Positions 45,682-57,389 are shown, counted from the first letter of the stretch. The stretch: 64,000 bases of DNA from Heloderma charlesbogerti (GCA_026122225.1 JANEZZ010001871.1:434001-498000), one strand, 5' to 3'. The notes: generated from the letters alone by a model not told the origin. Numbers and translations are program-made.

Positions 45682-45936
45682 TGGGTCGGCTCTCCGTGTG
45701 GTTTACACGGACCTTACATTTTCTACAAGGCTTTTCAATTCCACCTTGAAGGCAGACCAAGAATTTTGTCCCTTGGCGATTTTTTCTTTGTAAGATGTAA
45801 GCCAGAGGATCCGATTTGCATAGCGGAGCTACAACTGCTGTGGGAAGAAAGGACTTCCAGGCAACTTTTATCCAGCTCCAAACTTTATTTTCTTCCAGAA
45901 GATACACCCCAAGGCAGAAACAGTGACCATGGCGAG
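45682..45936 (+). CDS. ARID5B: ARID5B coding exon 2 (85 codons)
   Basis: This open exon starts after a pyrimidine-rich acceptor (a C run, then TTCCTTCCAG) and begins WVGSPCGLHGPYIFYKAFQF. It runs through LSLGDFFFVRC and WEERTSRQLLSSSKLYFLPE to RNSDHGE. I recognise it as the N-terminal region of ARID5B, nearly identical to my memory of the human protein, with differences such as EGRPR for EGKPR and KPED for TPKD. In the family this region lies well upstream of the ARID, which is in later exons not found here. The exon is 255 nt, phase 0 at both ends. The likely donor is GAG followed by GTGGTA at 45937; a better-looking GTAAAC begins 3 nt later. The product is partial: 92 of roughly 1,190 residues. 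The short ARID5B isoform, made from a downstream promoter, would lack this part. Confidence 0.95.
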
Positions 45937-45954
45937 GTGGTAAACATATATTTT

Positions 45955-45957
45955 CTG

Positions 45958-45988
<31 letters not shown>

Positions 45989-45990
45989 GT
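45955..45990. repeat. (TG)n microsatellite just after ARID5B exon 2
   Basis: About 12 TG units, then a TATG-rich part, lie some 20 bases past the exon 2 donor. Confidence 0.95.
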
Positions 45991-46844
45991 GCCTGTGACA
46001 CGGTGTGTGTTAATGTCTCTCCCCCTCTCTGTGTGTTCCCCCCCCTCCCTTGCGTGTAATGTTTATTAAAGGACAGGATTGAAATGTTCCCTTCTGCCGG
46101 CAACGTGAGCTTCTGTTTTTTTAAAGGGCTAGTGCCATTGAGGAAGGGCTGCAGCGGGTTGCTAGCGCCAGAGTTTGCCTGTCATCTTAAAAGAGCTAGA
46201 ATGTTCATATTTTCAAGCCGCGATCCAATAACTTGGTGTCTCTGTGCTGAAGGTGATCTTTACTTACATCACCCCTCCTCCCCCCCCTCTAACGTTGCTG
46301 TTTAAGCGTCCTCGTCACATGCTTGCTGATCCGCTTCATTTCAGTGTTTCAGGGCTTGTTGTATTTGGGTTCACCCCCCCCCCTTAAGTGGATTTAAATA
46401 CTGCTCACCTTGGAGGACTGTGCGTGTGTATGTGTGTGGAAGGGGGTACATATGCGTGTTCCTTTTTTGGGACTTCAAGTATTTTTGATATGTTGGAAAG
46501 AAGGCGGAAATTACGAAATGGAGGCAGTGAGTGAGATCAAAAGCGATTTCGCTGGCACAGACGTGTTGAATAAAGTGATAAATGACAGGTACTGGAAATA
46601 ATACATTCAAATAACTTGCAGATATGCCTGGGCGTATTTCAAAGCTCTCCGGTGTGTAATAACGAGCACAAACACGTTAAGCATTAACAGCCAGCCCGAT
46701 CGTCTTCCTCCGAATGTACTAGCGTAACACGATTACTATATAAAGTGGACATTTTCCAGAAAAGGCGTCGTCGGGGGGGACGGGGGACGAGTGAATTATC
46801 TGGCTGAAGCCAACCTGTTTCCTAGTTTCTCACAGACAGCTGCA

Positions 46845-47085
46845 ATCCTATGCCCGTTTACCTGGAAGCCCCACTGAGCACAGTGGGACTTGCTTCTGAG
46901 TAAAGCTGCGTAGGATCGGGCTGCACACGCCTCCCTGGGGAGGAGCGCGGGACTTGCTTCCAAGGGAGCACGCGAGGATCGGGCTGCCGGGCTGCAGTCC
47001 CAACCGTACTTGCTGGGTGGGATGCACATCCACGGCCATCAATGGGACTTACTTTTGAGTAAGCAGGTTTTAAGGGATTGGCGGC
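46845..47085. repeat. Two GTAAGCCCCATTGA repeats in ARID5B intron 2
   Basis: One copy at 46845-46925 has TGCAATCCTATGCCCGTTTA and GCTGCGTAGGATCGGGCTGC. The second, partial, copy at 47035-47085 has TCAATGGGACTTACTTTTGA. Between them are two further GATCGGGCTGC motifs. Confidence 0.7.
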
Positions 47086-48289
47086 GCGCGCTCGTTTTTG
47101 TGTGTACGTGAGGATACCTTGTCCATTTCCACCCGAGAAAGTTTGGGATCCGGGAGAGCGCCCCGTTAGGTCGAAAGACAAAAGTGGAGACATTGCGATC
47201 GCTTGAGGAGCCAGATCGAGAACGCGCGGGGGGCGGCGGCGGCGGCGGCGCTACTGGCTCGCATTTACACTGTATTCTTCCAGATCTGTAATTCCATGTA
47301 CGCCCGCAATTCTGCTGGCTACTCGAGTCAGCTGACTCTGCACCGTGTTCCTGAGGAGGAACTATTTTAAGGGCCGGGGACGAGCGGCGCTGTGTTTATG
47401 CGGAGAGGTGGGCGAATTTGCAACGGCGCATTATCATCGGTATAATAACAATAGCCAGATGTAGCCGCCTCCTAGGCGCAATGATGGGCGATCGGGGAGC
47501 CTGCTTGCAGCCTTCCTGATGTCTACAGTGCCCCCCCAGCCCCCTCCTTTACAATCCTAGCTGCCAGTTCCTTCAACTATCGATAGTCTGATGGAGTTAA
47601 TTGTAGGGTGGGTCTCCCCTCCTCAAGCCTCCTCCTGCTTCCCCCCCCCCGTTCCGAGATCGAGTTACTCATTCGGATTCCGTGCTCCTTAATTTCTCTG
47701 TCTTGTGCAATGCTCACTTTACATGAGATGTTTGCTGGGGGCGGCGGCGGCGGGGGGGAGCCACGTTATGACCATTTAATCGTCCTCTGGAACACAGTTT
47801 TCCCTCGCATATAAAGTGCTTGTTTCTTTTTCGACTTCGTTCGCATCAAGTGTGTAATTTTGATGCCCCTTCTCCCCCCCCCTTCCTGAATTAACATTTT
47901 GAAATATGGAGAAGTTACTGGAGGGAGGAGGAAAAGGGCTCAAGAAACTCTGTGCAGGTTGGAGCCCACTTTTGCAGAGAATCCATCTGCCCCTGTTCCC
48001 CCCTCCCTTCACCTTTCCCCTGCAGCTGTCTCTCCTCCCCCTCCTCCTTTCACGAGTACTTATTATTTGCTTTTCAAATTTATTACTTCAACATGGTCTG
48101 TGATCTGGAAAGGGAAAGGATTAAATATCCTCTCCCCCTTTTCTCCCCTTGAAAAGACTACAGGAATAATAGACAGGTCACTAAACCAGACAGGAAACCA
48201 TTGAAAAATGTTATTAAATCATTTTGGATAACTTAAAATAAATAAAACTTAAATATATACACAGTAATGATTTCTCACTTCCAGCCTGA

Positions 48290-48368
48290 CTCCAGGCATG
48301 TCTGCACTCTGAAGTAAGTCCCACTTAGTTCAGTGGGACTTCCCAAGTAAGTGTGCATGATATTACAG
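48290..48368. repeat. GTAAGCCCCATTGA palindromic repeat
   Basis: GCATGTCTGCACTCTGAAGT and TTCCCAAGTAAGTGTGCATG pair around GTCCCACTTAGTTCAGTGGG. Confidence 0.75.
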
Positions 48369-48507
48369 CTGTTGTATTGTTTATTTTTATATATCTGTAT
48401 GTTCACTGCTTATGCCTACTGTCCATTCTCCACAGATTGGTAAGCAACCCCAATGTTTACAATGAAACTGCCCATTCTAACACAGAGCTTTAGAAATACA
48501 GGGTTGT

Positions 48508-48592
48508 AGCTAATGTTGGTCCTACTTAGAGTAGACCCTTTGAAATAAATGGGACTTGTTAGACCAACATTGGATGCAATTCAGTTTATACT
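48508..48592. repeat. Palindromic repeat, shortened GGATCC family copy
   Basis: AATGTTGGTCCTACTTAGAG and AGACCAACATT pair; it contains GAGTAGACCC and AATAAATGGGACTTG. Confidence 0.6.
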
Positions 48593-48602
48593 AGGAACTT
48601 TC

Positions 48603-48688
48603 CTAGGAGAGTAGGCTGCAATCCTAGGGAGTAAGCACTGTTTGTGTAAAAAAGGGCTTACTTCTGAGTAAGCATGCACAGGATGGGT
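48603..48688. repeat. GTAAGCCCCATTGA palindromic repeat
   Basis: GGCTGCAATCCTAGGGAGTA and TTACTTCTGAGTAAGCATGC are the outer blocks. The centre is altered. Confidence 0.65.
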
Positions 48689-48689
48689 G

Positions 48690-50149
48690 TGTGTGAATGA
48701 CAGGAGATATATATAGATATAGATATAGATATCTTGTGAATATTTATAAGCCAATCAAGTTCTGTGTCTTTTTTTTAATGAAAGGGTGGGGGCTGGGGCA
48801 TAAATCATTTTAATATGCCGTAATGACCATCTCATGTTTCTGTGGTATGAACATCAGAGAAAATTAATCTGACCATTTTGAGCCAGTGTTCTTTCAGTGC
48901 ATGAATTCCTATCTGCATATGCATCCCTAATATTACGCATGACTTTAATTTGATTTTTTTTTTTTAAGCAAACTGCTAGCAATTAGCTGTATGATTTTGC
49001 TGGTGTATTTCATTAGGGGCCTGAACTGATGTGTCTCTGAATTATTCAGCCATATGAAAATCATTTTTAATGGAGATGATGGCACGCCTCGAAATGATGC
49101 AAATACTTTGTATGGAATGCTTGTGACCGAACATGAAGCAGGTAGAAAGTTTTCCTGGTGCAGTTCAGTTTTACACCCCAGTGATGTCATTTCCCCTGCT
49201 GGCCTCTGTTAGTCATTCATTAGCAGAGTAGCAGCAGCAGCAGAAACAGCAACAGCACGAAGTGATACTTGTTTGGCAAAGAGCCTATAGAAACTCGCAC
49301 TTAGAGCCAAGGCCTAGAGAGGGCAACATAACACTCCCATTAAGAACTGTACTTTGTTTTCACTTACTCCATTAACTTGTTTATAGACGCTGAAATGATT
49401 TTTTTTATCATTGATTTTAAATTGTTTTGGATGATAAATTCTGTTCAGAAACGTGCAGCGCAGAGACCAAAGAAAAGGATGGGGGTGTTTGTTTGGCTTT
49501 CTGATTGGCAGTTTCTTACTTAGGGAAACATTTCAGCATTCTTTCAGAGTACAGGGGGCAGTTATTTCAAGTAACTTAACCACAGTAATAATTCTTTTAT
49601 GTAAATGACATCAACAGCTATTTCTGAAGCTGAGAGATGGGGCCATTTTGAACTGAGAAATCTAATGTAACCCTTTATACGTCTGCTGCATCCTGGGCAT
49701 GGAAACTGCACTTGGGGATAATTTATAGAGAAAATAACAGACAGGGTTTAAGGGAAAGAACTGTGTAACAAAATTTAATTATATGTTGAGCACAGTGGAT
49801 AAAGTGTGGTCAGATCTCCAGCCCCTGCCTCTCCTTCATAATGTGGATTGTAAATCTGCAGTGTCAGAGGTTTTCGGTGAGGTCAAGGGTCAACAGAGGC
49901 ACTTGCTCAGAGTAAAACTGATGTTTAGCAGAGCACTGGATCTTATCGCAAGCTGGTGATCAGCTGCTTTTGGGAGGGTTAGTGATTGTTGCTTGGAGGT
50001 ATCTTCGCTTGTCTGATGAGGGCTGTAAGTGGTTATTTATACATTTCTCAGAATTGTAACATTCAAGCAGTGGCTGCATTTAGGATGAAATAGCAAAGTG
50101 AATGATGTGTTAGAACAACATCATATTTTGGGGCTCAGATAGTTTTCTC
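48690..50149. other. Unique intron 2 DNA; possible conserved element
   Basis: 48940-49700 has no repeat I recognise and keeps even base use. It contains (CAG)n at 49232-49244. It is a candidate regulatory element of ARID5B, by position only. Confidence 0.35.
48708..48734. repeat. (ATAGAT)n short repeat
   Basis: An ATAGAT run in ARID5B intron 2. Confidence 0.9.
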
Positions 50150-53100
50150 ACCCATCCTTCCAGTAGTTAGAAGTGGGATAGAAAGGGAAAGAAAACTACT
50201 CCAGGTGAATGACTGGCTACGAAGGTGGTGCGGACACGAGAGATTTGGATTCTGAGACCATGGGCTATACTTCCTGGAAGATGGACTGTTGGCAAGGGAC
50301 AGGTTGCACCTCACAAAGGCTGGGAAGAATGTGTTTAGCCACAGCATGAAGAACTTCATTAGGAGGGCTTTAAACTGAATCCTACGGGGGAGGGAGATGT
50401 AAAGTTGAGGGTAACAATGGATGAAGGCTCATGCACCACAGTGGAGAGAACAGTTCTAATAGCGCCCAATAATAGTCTGGCTTTCTTCCTACATGTTTTT
50501 GAAGACTATGACGCACATGGTCTTCGATGTCTATATACTAATGCCCAGAGTATGGGAAACAAACAGAACAAACTTGAACTCTTAATACAAGAAGGAAATT
50601 ATGACCTGATAGGTATAACTGAGACTTGGTGGGATGACTCCCATGACTGGAATACAGCAGTTGAAGGGTATAACTTATTCAAAAAGAATAGAAGGAACAG
50701 AAAGGGAGGTGGAGTTGCACTATATGCTAAAAATACATATCTCTGCAGAAAAATACAGGAGGGGGAGCTTGGTAGCCCCATCAAGAGCATCTGGGTTAAA
50801 ATAAATGGAGCAAAGAATAAAAGGAACATGGTGGTCGGAGTCTAGTACCGGTCACCCAATCAAGGAGAAGACAAGGATGAAACTTTTGAAAAGCAAATTG
50901 CCGGTGTTTCAAGGAAGCATGACGTAGTAGCAATGGGGGACTTCAATTTCCCCGATATTGGTTGGGAGACAAATTCTGCAAAACATGGCCCCTCCAAGAA
51001 ATTCCTGACTTGTGTTGCTGATAACTTCCTCCTACAGAAAGTGGAGGAAGGAACTAGAGAATTGGCTATCCTTGACTTGATCCTAACCAACAGAGATGAC
51101 TTAGTGGATAAAGTAGCAGTTATGGGAACTCTGGGGGAAAGTGACCGTGTTACACTTGAGTTCTTGGTTCTAAAGGAAGCAAAAGCCGAGTGTCGCCAAA
51201 CCCATACCCTAGATTTTAAGAAAGCCAATTTTAATAAACTCAGAGCAGTAAGTAAGGTCCCAATGCAAGCGACTCTAATGAGAAAAGGAGTCCAAGATGG
51301 ATGGGAGTTTTAAAAAAGGAAATTCTAAAGGCACAATTACAAACATTCCAACAAGAAAAAAAGATGGAAGACAACAGAAGAAGCCAATGTGGCTTCACCA
51401 AAAGCTTAGGGATGACCTGAAAACAAAACAAAAAAGGACACATATAGGAAGTGGAAGGAAGGCCAAGCTACAAAGTAATAGTACAGGCAGGTAGCACAGA
51501 ATTACAGGGATGGTGTCAGGAAGGCTATAGCTGAGAACGAGCTGAGGTTAGTGAGGGATGCTAAAAGCAACAAAAAGGCTTTCTTCAGATACATGCATAG
51601 TAAAAGACAGAGGAAAGAAATGGTGGTTCAGCTATTAAATAAGGATGGCAAAATGAGAACAGATGACAAAGAAAAGGCAGAGGTGCTCAATTCCTACGTT
51701 GGCTCAATCTTCTCTCAAAAGAGGGTCTATGACCCCCTAGCAAAGGCAAAGTACAGGCTGAAGGGGCAGGATTGCAGCTTGAGATCGATAGGCATATGGT
51801 CAAGGAACACCTAATTACTTTGAGTTCAAATCTCCAGGGCCAGATGAACAGCATCCTACAGTAATACAGGAACTGGCAGAAGAACTCTCAGAACCACTGT
51901 CTATTATCTTTGAGCAAACATGGAGGACGGGTGAAGTTCCAGATGACTGGAGGAGGGCTAATGTTGTCCCTATCTTCAAAAAGGGCAAAAAGGAGGAACC
52001 TGGGAACTACAGACCAGTCAGTGTAGTTCCCATCAATCCCTGGGAAAATTCTGGAGCAGATTGTAAAGCAATCGATCTGACAGCACCTTGAAACAATGCA
52101 GTGATTATTCAAAGCCAACATGGATTTGTCAAGAACAAATCCTGCCAGACGAATCTCATTTTTTGATCAGATAACCTCCCTTGTGGATGGTGGGAATGCT
52201 ATGGGCATAATATACCTTGACTTCAGCAAAGCTTTCAACAAAGTGCCCCATGATATCCTGATGAGCAAACTAGCTCAAAGTGGGCTAGATGAAACAACGA
52301 TCTGGTGGATCCACAGTTGGCTACAGAATCGGATTCAAAGAGTGCTTATCAATGGGATCTTCTCAAACTGGGGAGGGGTAACGAGCGGGGTACGGCAGAG
52401 CTCAGTCCTGGGCCCAGTGCTCTTCAACATTTTTTATTAATGACTTGGATGAGGAGGTGCAGGAAATGCTTATCAGATTTGCAGATGACATAAAATTGGG
52501 CAGGATAGCTAATACCCTGGGAGACAGAATCAAAATTCGAAGTGATCTTGATAGGCTGGAGCGCTAGGCAGAAAACAACAGAATGACATTTAATAGGGAT
52601 AAATGCTAAGTTCTGCACCTTGAAAAAGAAACCAAGTGCACACTTACAGGATGGGGGATACTTGGCTCAACAATACTACAAGCGAGAAGGATCTTGAATT
52701 GTTGTAGATCACAAGCTGAATATGAGCCAACAATGCGATGTGGCTGCAAAAAAGGCAAATGCTATTTTGGGCTGCATTAAGAGAAGCATAGCTTCCGAAT
52801 CATGTGAAGTAGTAGTTCCCCTCTACTCAGCACTGGTTAGGCCTCAACTGGAGTACTGTGTCCAGTTCTGGGCACCACACTTTAAGAAGGATGCAGAAAA
52901 ACTGGAGAGGGTTCAGAGGCAGGCAACAAAGATGAACAGGAGAATGGAAACAAAGCCTTATGAGGAGAGACTGAAAGAATTGGGCATGTTTAGCCCTGAG
53001 AAGAGAAGACTGAGGGGAGACATGATAGCGCTGCTCAAGTACTTGAAAGGTTGTCACAGAGAGGAAGGCCAGGATCTCTTCTCGATCATCCTAGAGTGCA

Positions 53101-53361
53101 GGACATGGAATAATGGGCTCAAGTTGCAGAAAGCCAGATTCCGGCTGAACCTCGGGAAATACGTCCTGACTGTTAGAGCAATATGACAATGGAACCAATG
53201 ACCTAGGGAGGTGGTGGGCTCTCCCACACTGGAGGTATTCAAGATGAAGCTGGACAGCCATCTGTCAGGGATGCTTTGACTTAGATTCCTGCATTGAACA
53301 GGGGGTTGGACTCGATGGTCTTATAGGCCCCTTCCAACCCTATGATTCTATGATTCTATGA
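50150..53361 (+). mobile_element. CR1 LINE, copy 2, in ARID5B intron 2
   Basis: This is a longer but more decayed CR1, in the sense direction of ARID5B. Its 5' part (about 50155-50385) contains LRRWC- and LHLTKAGKNVFS-like sequence that I read as the end of the CR1 ORF1 esterase region. ORF2 and the ATTCTATG tail (ending about 53361) follow. It is about 3.2 kb, with no clear target duplication, as usual for CR1. The 5' border is approximate. Confidence 0.92.
50405..53186 (+). pseudogene. CR1 ORF2 of copy 2, many stops and frameshifts
   Basis: Endonuclease pieces lie at 50405-50845 and 50933-51313 (GDFNFPDIGWET). The linker and reverse transcriptase lie at 51551-51814 and 52120-52440 (YLDFSKAFNKV; SGVRQSSVLGP, with Q changed in the PQG block). 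The catalytic FADD is at 52478-52489 in another frame, and the C-terminal block is at 52722-53186 ([15 protein letters not shown]). At least six frame changes or stops separate these parts, for example TAG at 50844 in place of TAC in the YYRP motif. It cannot make a full protein. Confidence 0.88.
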
Positions 53362-53561
53362 ATATGAGTTTCCTGTATAGAAGCTGGTTCTGAACAGGAA
53401 TGTGTCTGAATTTCACATGGAAGTTGCTACATGTGACAAATCCATGCATGTCTGTTCTGCCATGTGTATACATGTTGAAATAACCTGCATTCATCATGCA
53501 GGGCAAACAGGGCTTGCACAGGAAATTTTGTGTTGTGTGAAGTGGCTCTAGCAGGCAGATC

Positions 53562-53642
53562 CCATCATTATTTACTCAAAAATAATTTCTGCTAAGTTCA
53601 ATGGGACATAATTCCTAGTAAGTGTACATAGGCTTGTGCCTT
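53562..53642. repeat. GTAAGCCCCATTGA palindromic repeat
   Basis: TGCTAAGTTCAATGGGACAT, TCCTAGTAAGTGTACATAGG mark this copy just after CR1 copy 2. Confidence 0.65.
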
Positions 53643-54904
53643 GACCCAGTGCTTATTTACTGAGGTGTAAGTTCCATTGTCCAGTGTGATTTGTTCCTAA
53701 ATTATTCTGCATTACAACCTTACCATCTTAGAAAGACATTTCTGGTGATATATTTCAACTGATTCCTATATGTTTTATTTGAGCAGCATTGGGTGTAAAT
53801 AGTGACCTTACATAATGTGCAGTCCCCCACCCCAACCCCAGTGAAGCTAGAAAGTCTCCAGTCTAGCAAACCCAACTTTAAGTGTGTGAGTCTAAGGGCC
53901 CAACTGCGTGTTACATGTATGTAAGAAACCCAGCTCCTTACAGTTGTTTTTTCGAAGGAGAATTGTTTGGAATTCGACGATGGTGGTGGGGGAGCAGCTT
54001 GGATGGGAGAAGCAAGAGGTGGGGAGAGGATTACATGCCTCCTCCCCATCTGCTACAAATTGGCTCCTCTTGACACTGGTTTTGCTTAGAAATAGCTTCT
54101 GTTAGGCGATTGTTTCATGTGTTCATGTATAATGTATAGTTTTAAGACCGGATGTGCTGGCGGTTTACTGCTGGATATGCTCCTCCCACTACACAGGTTG
54201 CCCTTGACCAACAGTGGTTCTGTATAGTGGAAGATCTAGCCATGGGTTGTTGAGAGATGGCACTCGGCCCTCTGGTGATGTCATCAACCCAATGTCCTTA
54301 TGGGGTCTCGGTGTTTGCGCAGAGAGGGCTACAGCATTTATTGGATTGTGTCAACATCCCTGAGCCAGCCACGTGATCCAAGGGGAGATATTGACTGGTG
54401 TGGTATTTTGCAGCATCCCTAGATGTTGGTGAAAAGCACCCTGAGGGTCAGAAGGCTCCCTTTCCTCTGATGTAGATAGCTAATAAAAATACTACTGAAT
54501 TTATTGCAGCTCATAAATCAAGCCACTCTCTTTCCTGCAAGTGAAAAAGTTGTGACAGGGCCAAAATGGAAAGGAAAATAGAAGCGTGATACACTTGATA
54601 CTCTTGACCGGACAGCAAATTTTCCCTTCAGTGTAGTGAAAGAAGTTTCTCCTTTTATCTTTGTGACTGATGTCCTATGATCCATTGTGAAAACCTTCAG
54701 ATCCCAGAATATTCTCATTGTGCATCATCTGTAGCAGCAATCTGTTTGGTAAGTTATGTTATTCTGAGTAGATACTCCTGAGCCTATTGGGCCTCTTTGG
54801 TTGTTACTTAAAGCTCCTAGGTGTGTTGTGTTAAACTTGAAACATGTGGCTAGTCCTGTTGCTCTTAAACATATGTGAATTTTTCCATGCTGGGCTGGAA
54901 CAAG
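53643..54904. other. Unexplained intron 2 DNA
   Basis: No exon-like open frame with good splice sites was recognised. Confidence 0.45.
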
Positions 54905-55165
54905 GCCAAGCTGGTGTAGCAGAGTGGCTAACAGACTGAGCAATGAATCAGGAATTCCCTAGTTCAAATCTTGCCCCTGCCATGAATACACTCAGTGGCC
55001 TTAGGTAACCCACTTCATCTGAGCCTCACTCAGCCTGCCCCACCATGCAATATGGTGGTATTAATACTGGTAGCAGTAAGGTTGTAAGGATTGCAACACA
55101 ATAATGTCTGTAAAAATCTTTGAACACTTGAAAGCACTAGATAAATGCTAAGTAATATTGTTGTT
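54905..55165 (+). mobile_element. MIR/CORE-like SINE in ARID5B intron 2
   Basis: The head GCTGGTGTAGCAGAGTGGCT, B box TAGTTCAAATCTTGCCCCT, core AGTGGCCTTAGGTAACCCAC and tail AAAGCACTAGATAAATGCTA are all in order. Confidence 0.75.
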
Positions 55166-55224
55166 CAATAGAATGGTAATACCAGCCCAGAGCCTACCAA
55201 ATTCGGATTAAATGGGGCATGCAG

Positions 55225-55400
55225 TGCAAATCTAAGCATGTTACCCCAGAAGTAAATCTCATTGCGTTTGCTGGAATTTACTTCCTGTTGAGTGTGTCTA
55301 CAGCATAACAGCTCAATCCTACGATTATTTACTCTGATGTAAATCCCATTGTGTAGAGTGGGGCTTTCTCCTAGGTAAGTATGCATAGGACTGTGCTATA
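55225..55400. repeat. Two GTAAGCCCCATTGA repeats in tandem
   Basis: The first (55232-55300) has CCAGAAGTAAATCTCATTGC. The second (55310-55398) has GCTCAATCCTACGATTATTT and AAGTATGCATAGGACTGTGC. Confidence 0.68.
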
Positions 55401-55647
55401 AATCAGTTTAAACCCAAGTGCTTTCTGTCTAGCCTGCCCAGCTCCCCAGCAATTGATTGGAATCAATATTTGCATTTTGAGACTACTAAGTATTGCGCCT
55501 CGTCCAAGAAGTGAGAAATAATAATTCCAGGAATTCATTTCAGAAGGAAAAACCCTTCTTTTAGTTAAGCAGAACTTCAACTTCACAGCATTTAGGGTTT
55601 TTTTTTCCTATGAGTAACATGCTACATGTGAGTAGCCCTCTGATATT

Positions 55648-55983
55648 CCAGAGCCTTTCTACATGAGGCATTTATTGTGCACTTGTGATTCCTCACTCAC
55701 AGTAGTTTGTGAGTGCTTCACACTTTCAACCATTTATGTGGCTTTGTTTTGATCGAGACAAGTCTGGTATTATTTAGATGCTGGAATGAAACCCTAGTGT
55801 AGTTGCGCAATTCCACTATACCACAGAGCCACTTAGTTGTGTAATGGAGCATATAGAAAGGCAGAGAAAGGAATCCCCTGGAAAACAACACATGTAAAGG
55901 AGTCCATGTTAATCCCTCAAAGAATCCAAAAGCAGAAGATTTGGAAAAGTGGCTGGTTAAAAGCCTCATTTAGAAAAGCCCCC
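55648..55983. mobile_element. MITE, CTTTCTACATG family
   Basis: AGAGCCTTTCTACATGAGGC at the left pairs with GCCTCATTTAGAAAAGCCCC at the right. The interior shares the TTGCGCAATTCCACTATACC region with the 38.2-kb copy in reverse. Confidence 0.7.
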
Positions 55984-56281
55984 AGTTCTACTAGTGGATG
56001 GACGCAAAACGTGTGACCTGTGAGTTGCATGTGGCATGTCAAGCCATTCCTGGCAGCCCACCAGACCCCCCTGCATCTGCTCCTACTGTGGCACTGACCA
56101 CTCTCTGCATCTGCTCCTACTGTGACACTTCCCACCCCTTGCTTATCTCCAATTTTTCAGTAGCACTAGCAAGGGAATCCCGCCCTTTATATCAGAAATC
56201 TGAGATCTGGGCTGCTTCTTGGTTGCTGGGAATGCGAGAAGGCTTATCAGAGATCAGAGATAAGCAAAGCATTCCCAAACT

Positions 56282-56440
56282 GCTGCTTTGGTGCCACTAA
56301 TGGTGGCTCCAAAGCGGTGATCAGGTTGGGATTGCTGGGGAACTAGGAAGGCTGAAGCCATCTTGCTTTTGCAGTGACCCAGAAGCAGCCCGGATCGCTG
56401 CTTTGGCATCGCTAATGGTGGCACCAAAGCAGTGATCCAG
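56282..56440. repeat. Two direct copies of a short hairpin
   Basis: Hairpin A at 56285-56315 has arms GCTTTGG...CCAAAGC around an ACTAATGGT region. Hairpin B has arms 56392-56406 and 56424-56438 (14 of 15 pair). Both share the loop region CTAATGGTGGC. Confidence 0.75.
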
Positions 56441-57389
56441 ACTGCCCCCACCCCTGCGTGTGCGTGCGCGTGTGCACGTCCAGGCATGTGCAGGTGCCCC
56501 GGCAACACTGGATTTGGCCCTCAGAGCCAAAAGAGTTGTGCACCGCTGTACTGGTTCAATATCTTCTTGTACCGGCTCTGCCCCGCTTCGGGGGGCGGGT
56601 GGCTTGTGCACCAGGGTGCTACCTCATTGACTTGTACTTACTGTTGCAATTTGTTGTGGTGCACTACCGTGGCTTTCCTGAAGGAGCTACGGTTCTCTAG
56701 TTGTTGTTGTGTTTGCAGCGGTGCCATCAGGCAGATGTCCAGGGCCCCACGTAGCAGAGTGGAGGGACCACAGACACAGCAGCGCTGGGTTCCCAAATTT
56801 TAAACTACATGAAGTAATTCATATCGCCATCTAAGGTCATACCTTGTTCTGACTGAAACCGAGAGCGGATGCACCGCCGCACTGACATCGGAGCCACCAG
56901 CCTCACTACCAGACACACACGCTGCAAAACCATTAAGTCCGGAGTCTAAAATTGCCTAATTGCGCCACTGGTGGCTGTTTTTTTTAGGATGCTGAGGATT
57001 TTCCAGGAGAGTCTAAACCTAGAAGGTTTCTCCAAGCTTTCGTCTCTCCTCGTAGATGCATCAACAAGAAACAGCAGCAGCATAGGATAAGGAAATGCAT
57101 ACATCCGTAGGTGTCTTCACATCAGTGGTTCAGTGTTTTCGCATCAAACGGGAAGTTTGGGAAAAGCTCTGTGGGATATAGAAGATGCAGTGTGGTGTGT
57201 GGGGAAGCCCCGCTGCCGCGCTGTTATCACCCTTGCTCTCAGTCAGTGCAATTCATCCTCACCCTGCTGTGGTTTTATTCTGGGGGTAAAGATTGTTGAA
57301 ACACCCACCATGGGCTGAGTTCAAGGTTTGTGTGGTTTGTTAGGCTTATTTGTTGCAGCCAAGTCCTATCTAATGGGGCAGGCTGAAGA
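56441..57389. other. Unexplained intron 2 DNA
   Basis: No gene or clear repeat; possible transposon relic around 56500-56600 (GGCCCTCAGAGCC). Confidence 0.4.

Larger units (their letters stand above)
39430..48060. promoter_or_regulatory. ARID5B: CpG-rich promoter domain of ARID5B
   Basis: CpG dinucleotides and G/C tracts become clearly denser than in the flanking AT-rich DNA, and large transposons are missing. The ARID5B start lies near the downstream end. Dense CpG patches occur at about 39.45-40.25, 41.5-42.1, 44.2-45.3 and 46.7-47.5 kb, including a (CGG)n run near 47230. No TATA box is well placed for the ATG, as usual for CpG-island promoters. The transcription start is not resolved but probably lies within several hundred bases before 45241. 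Both the borders and the regulatory role are inferred. Confidence 0.65.
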
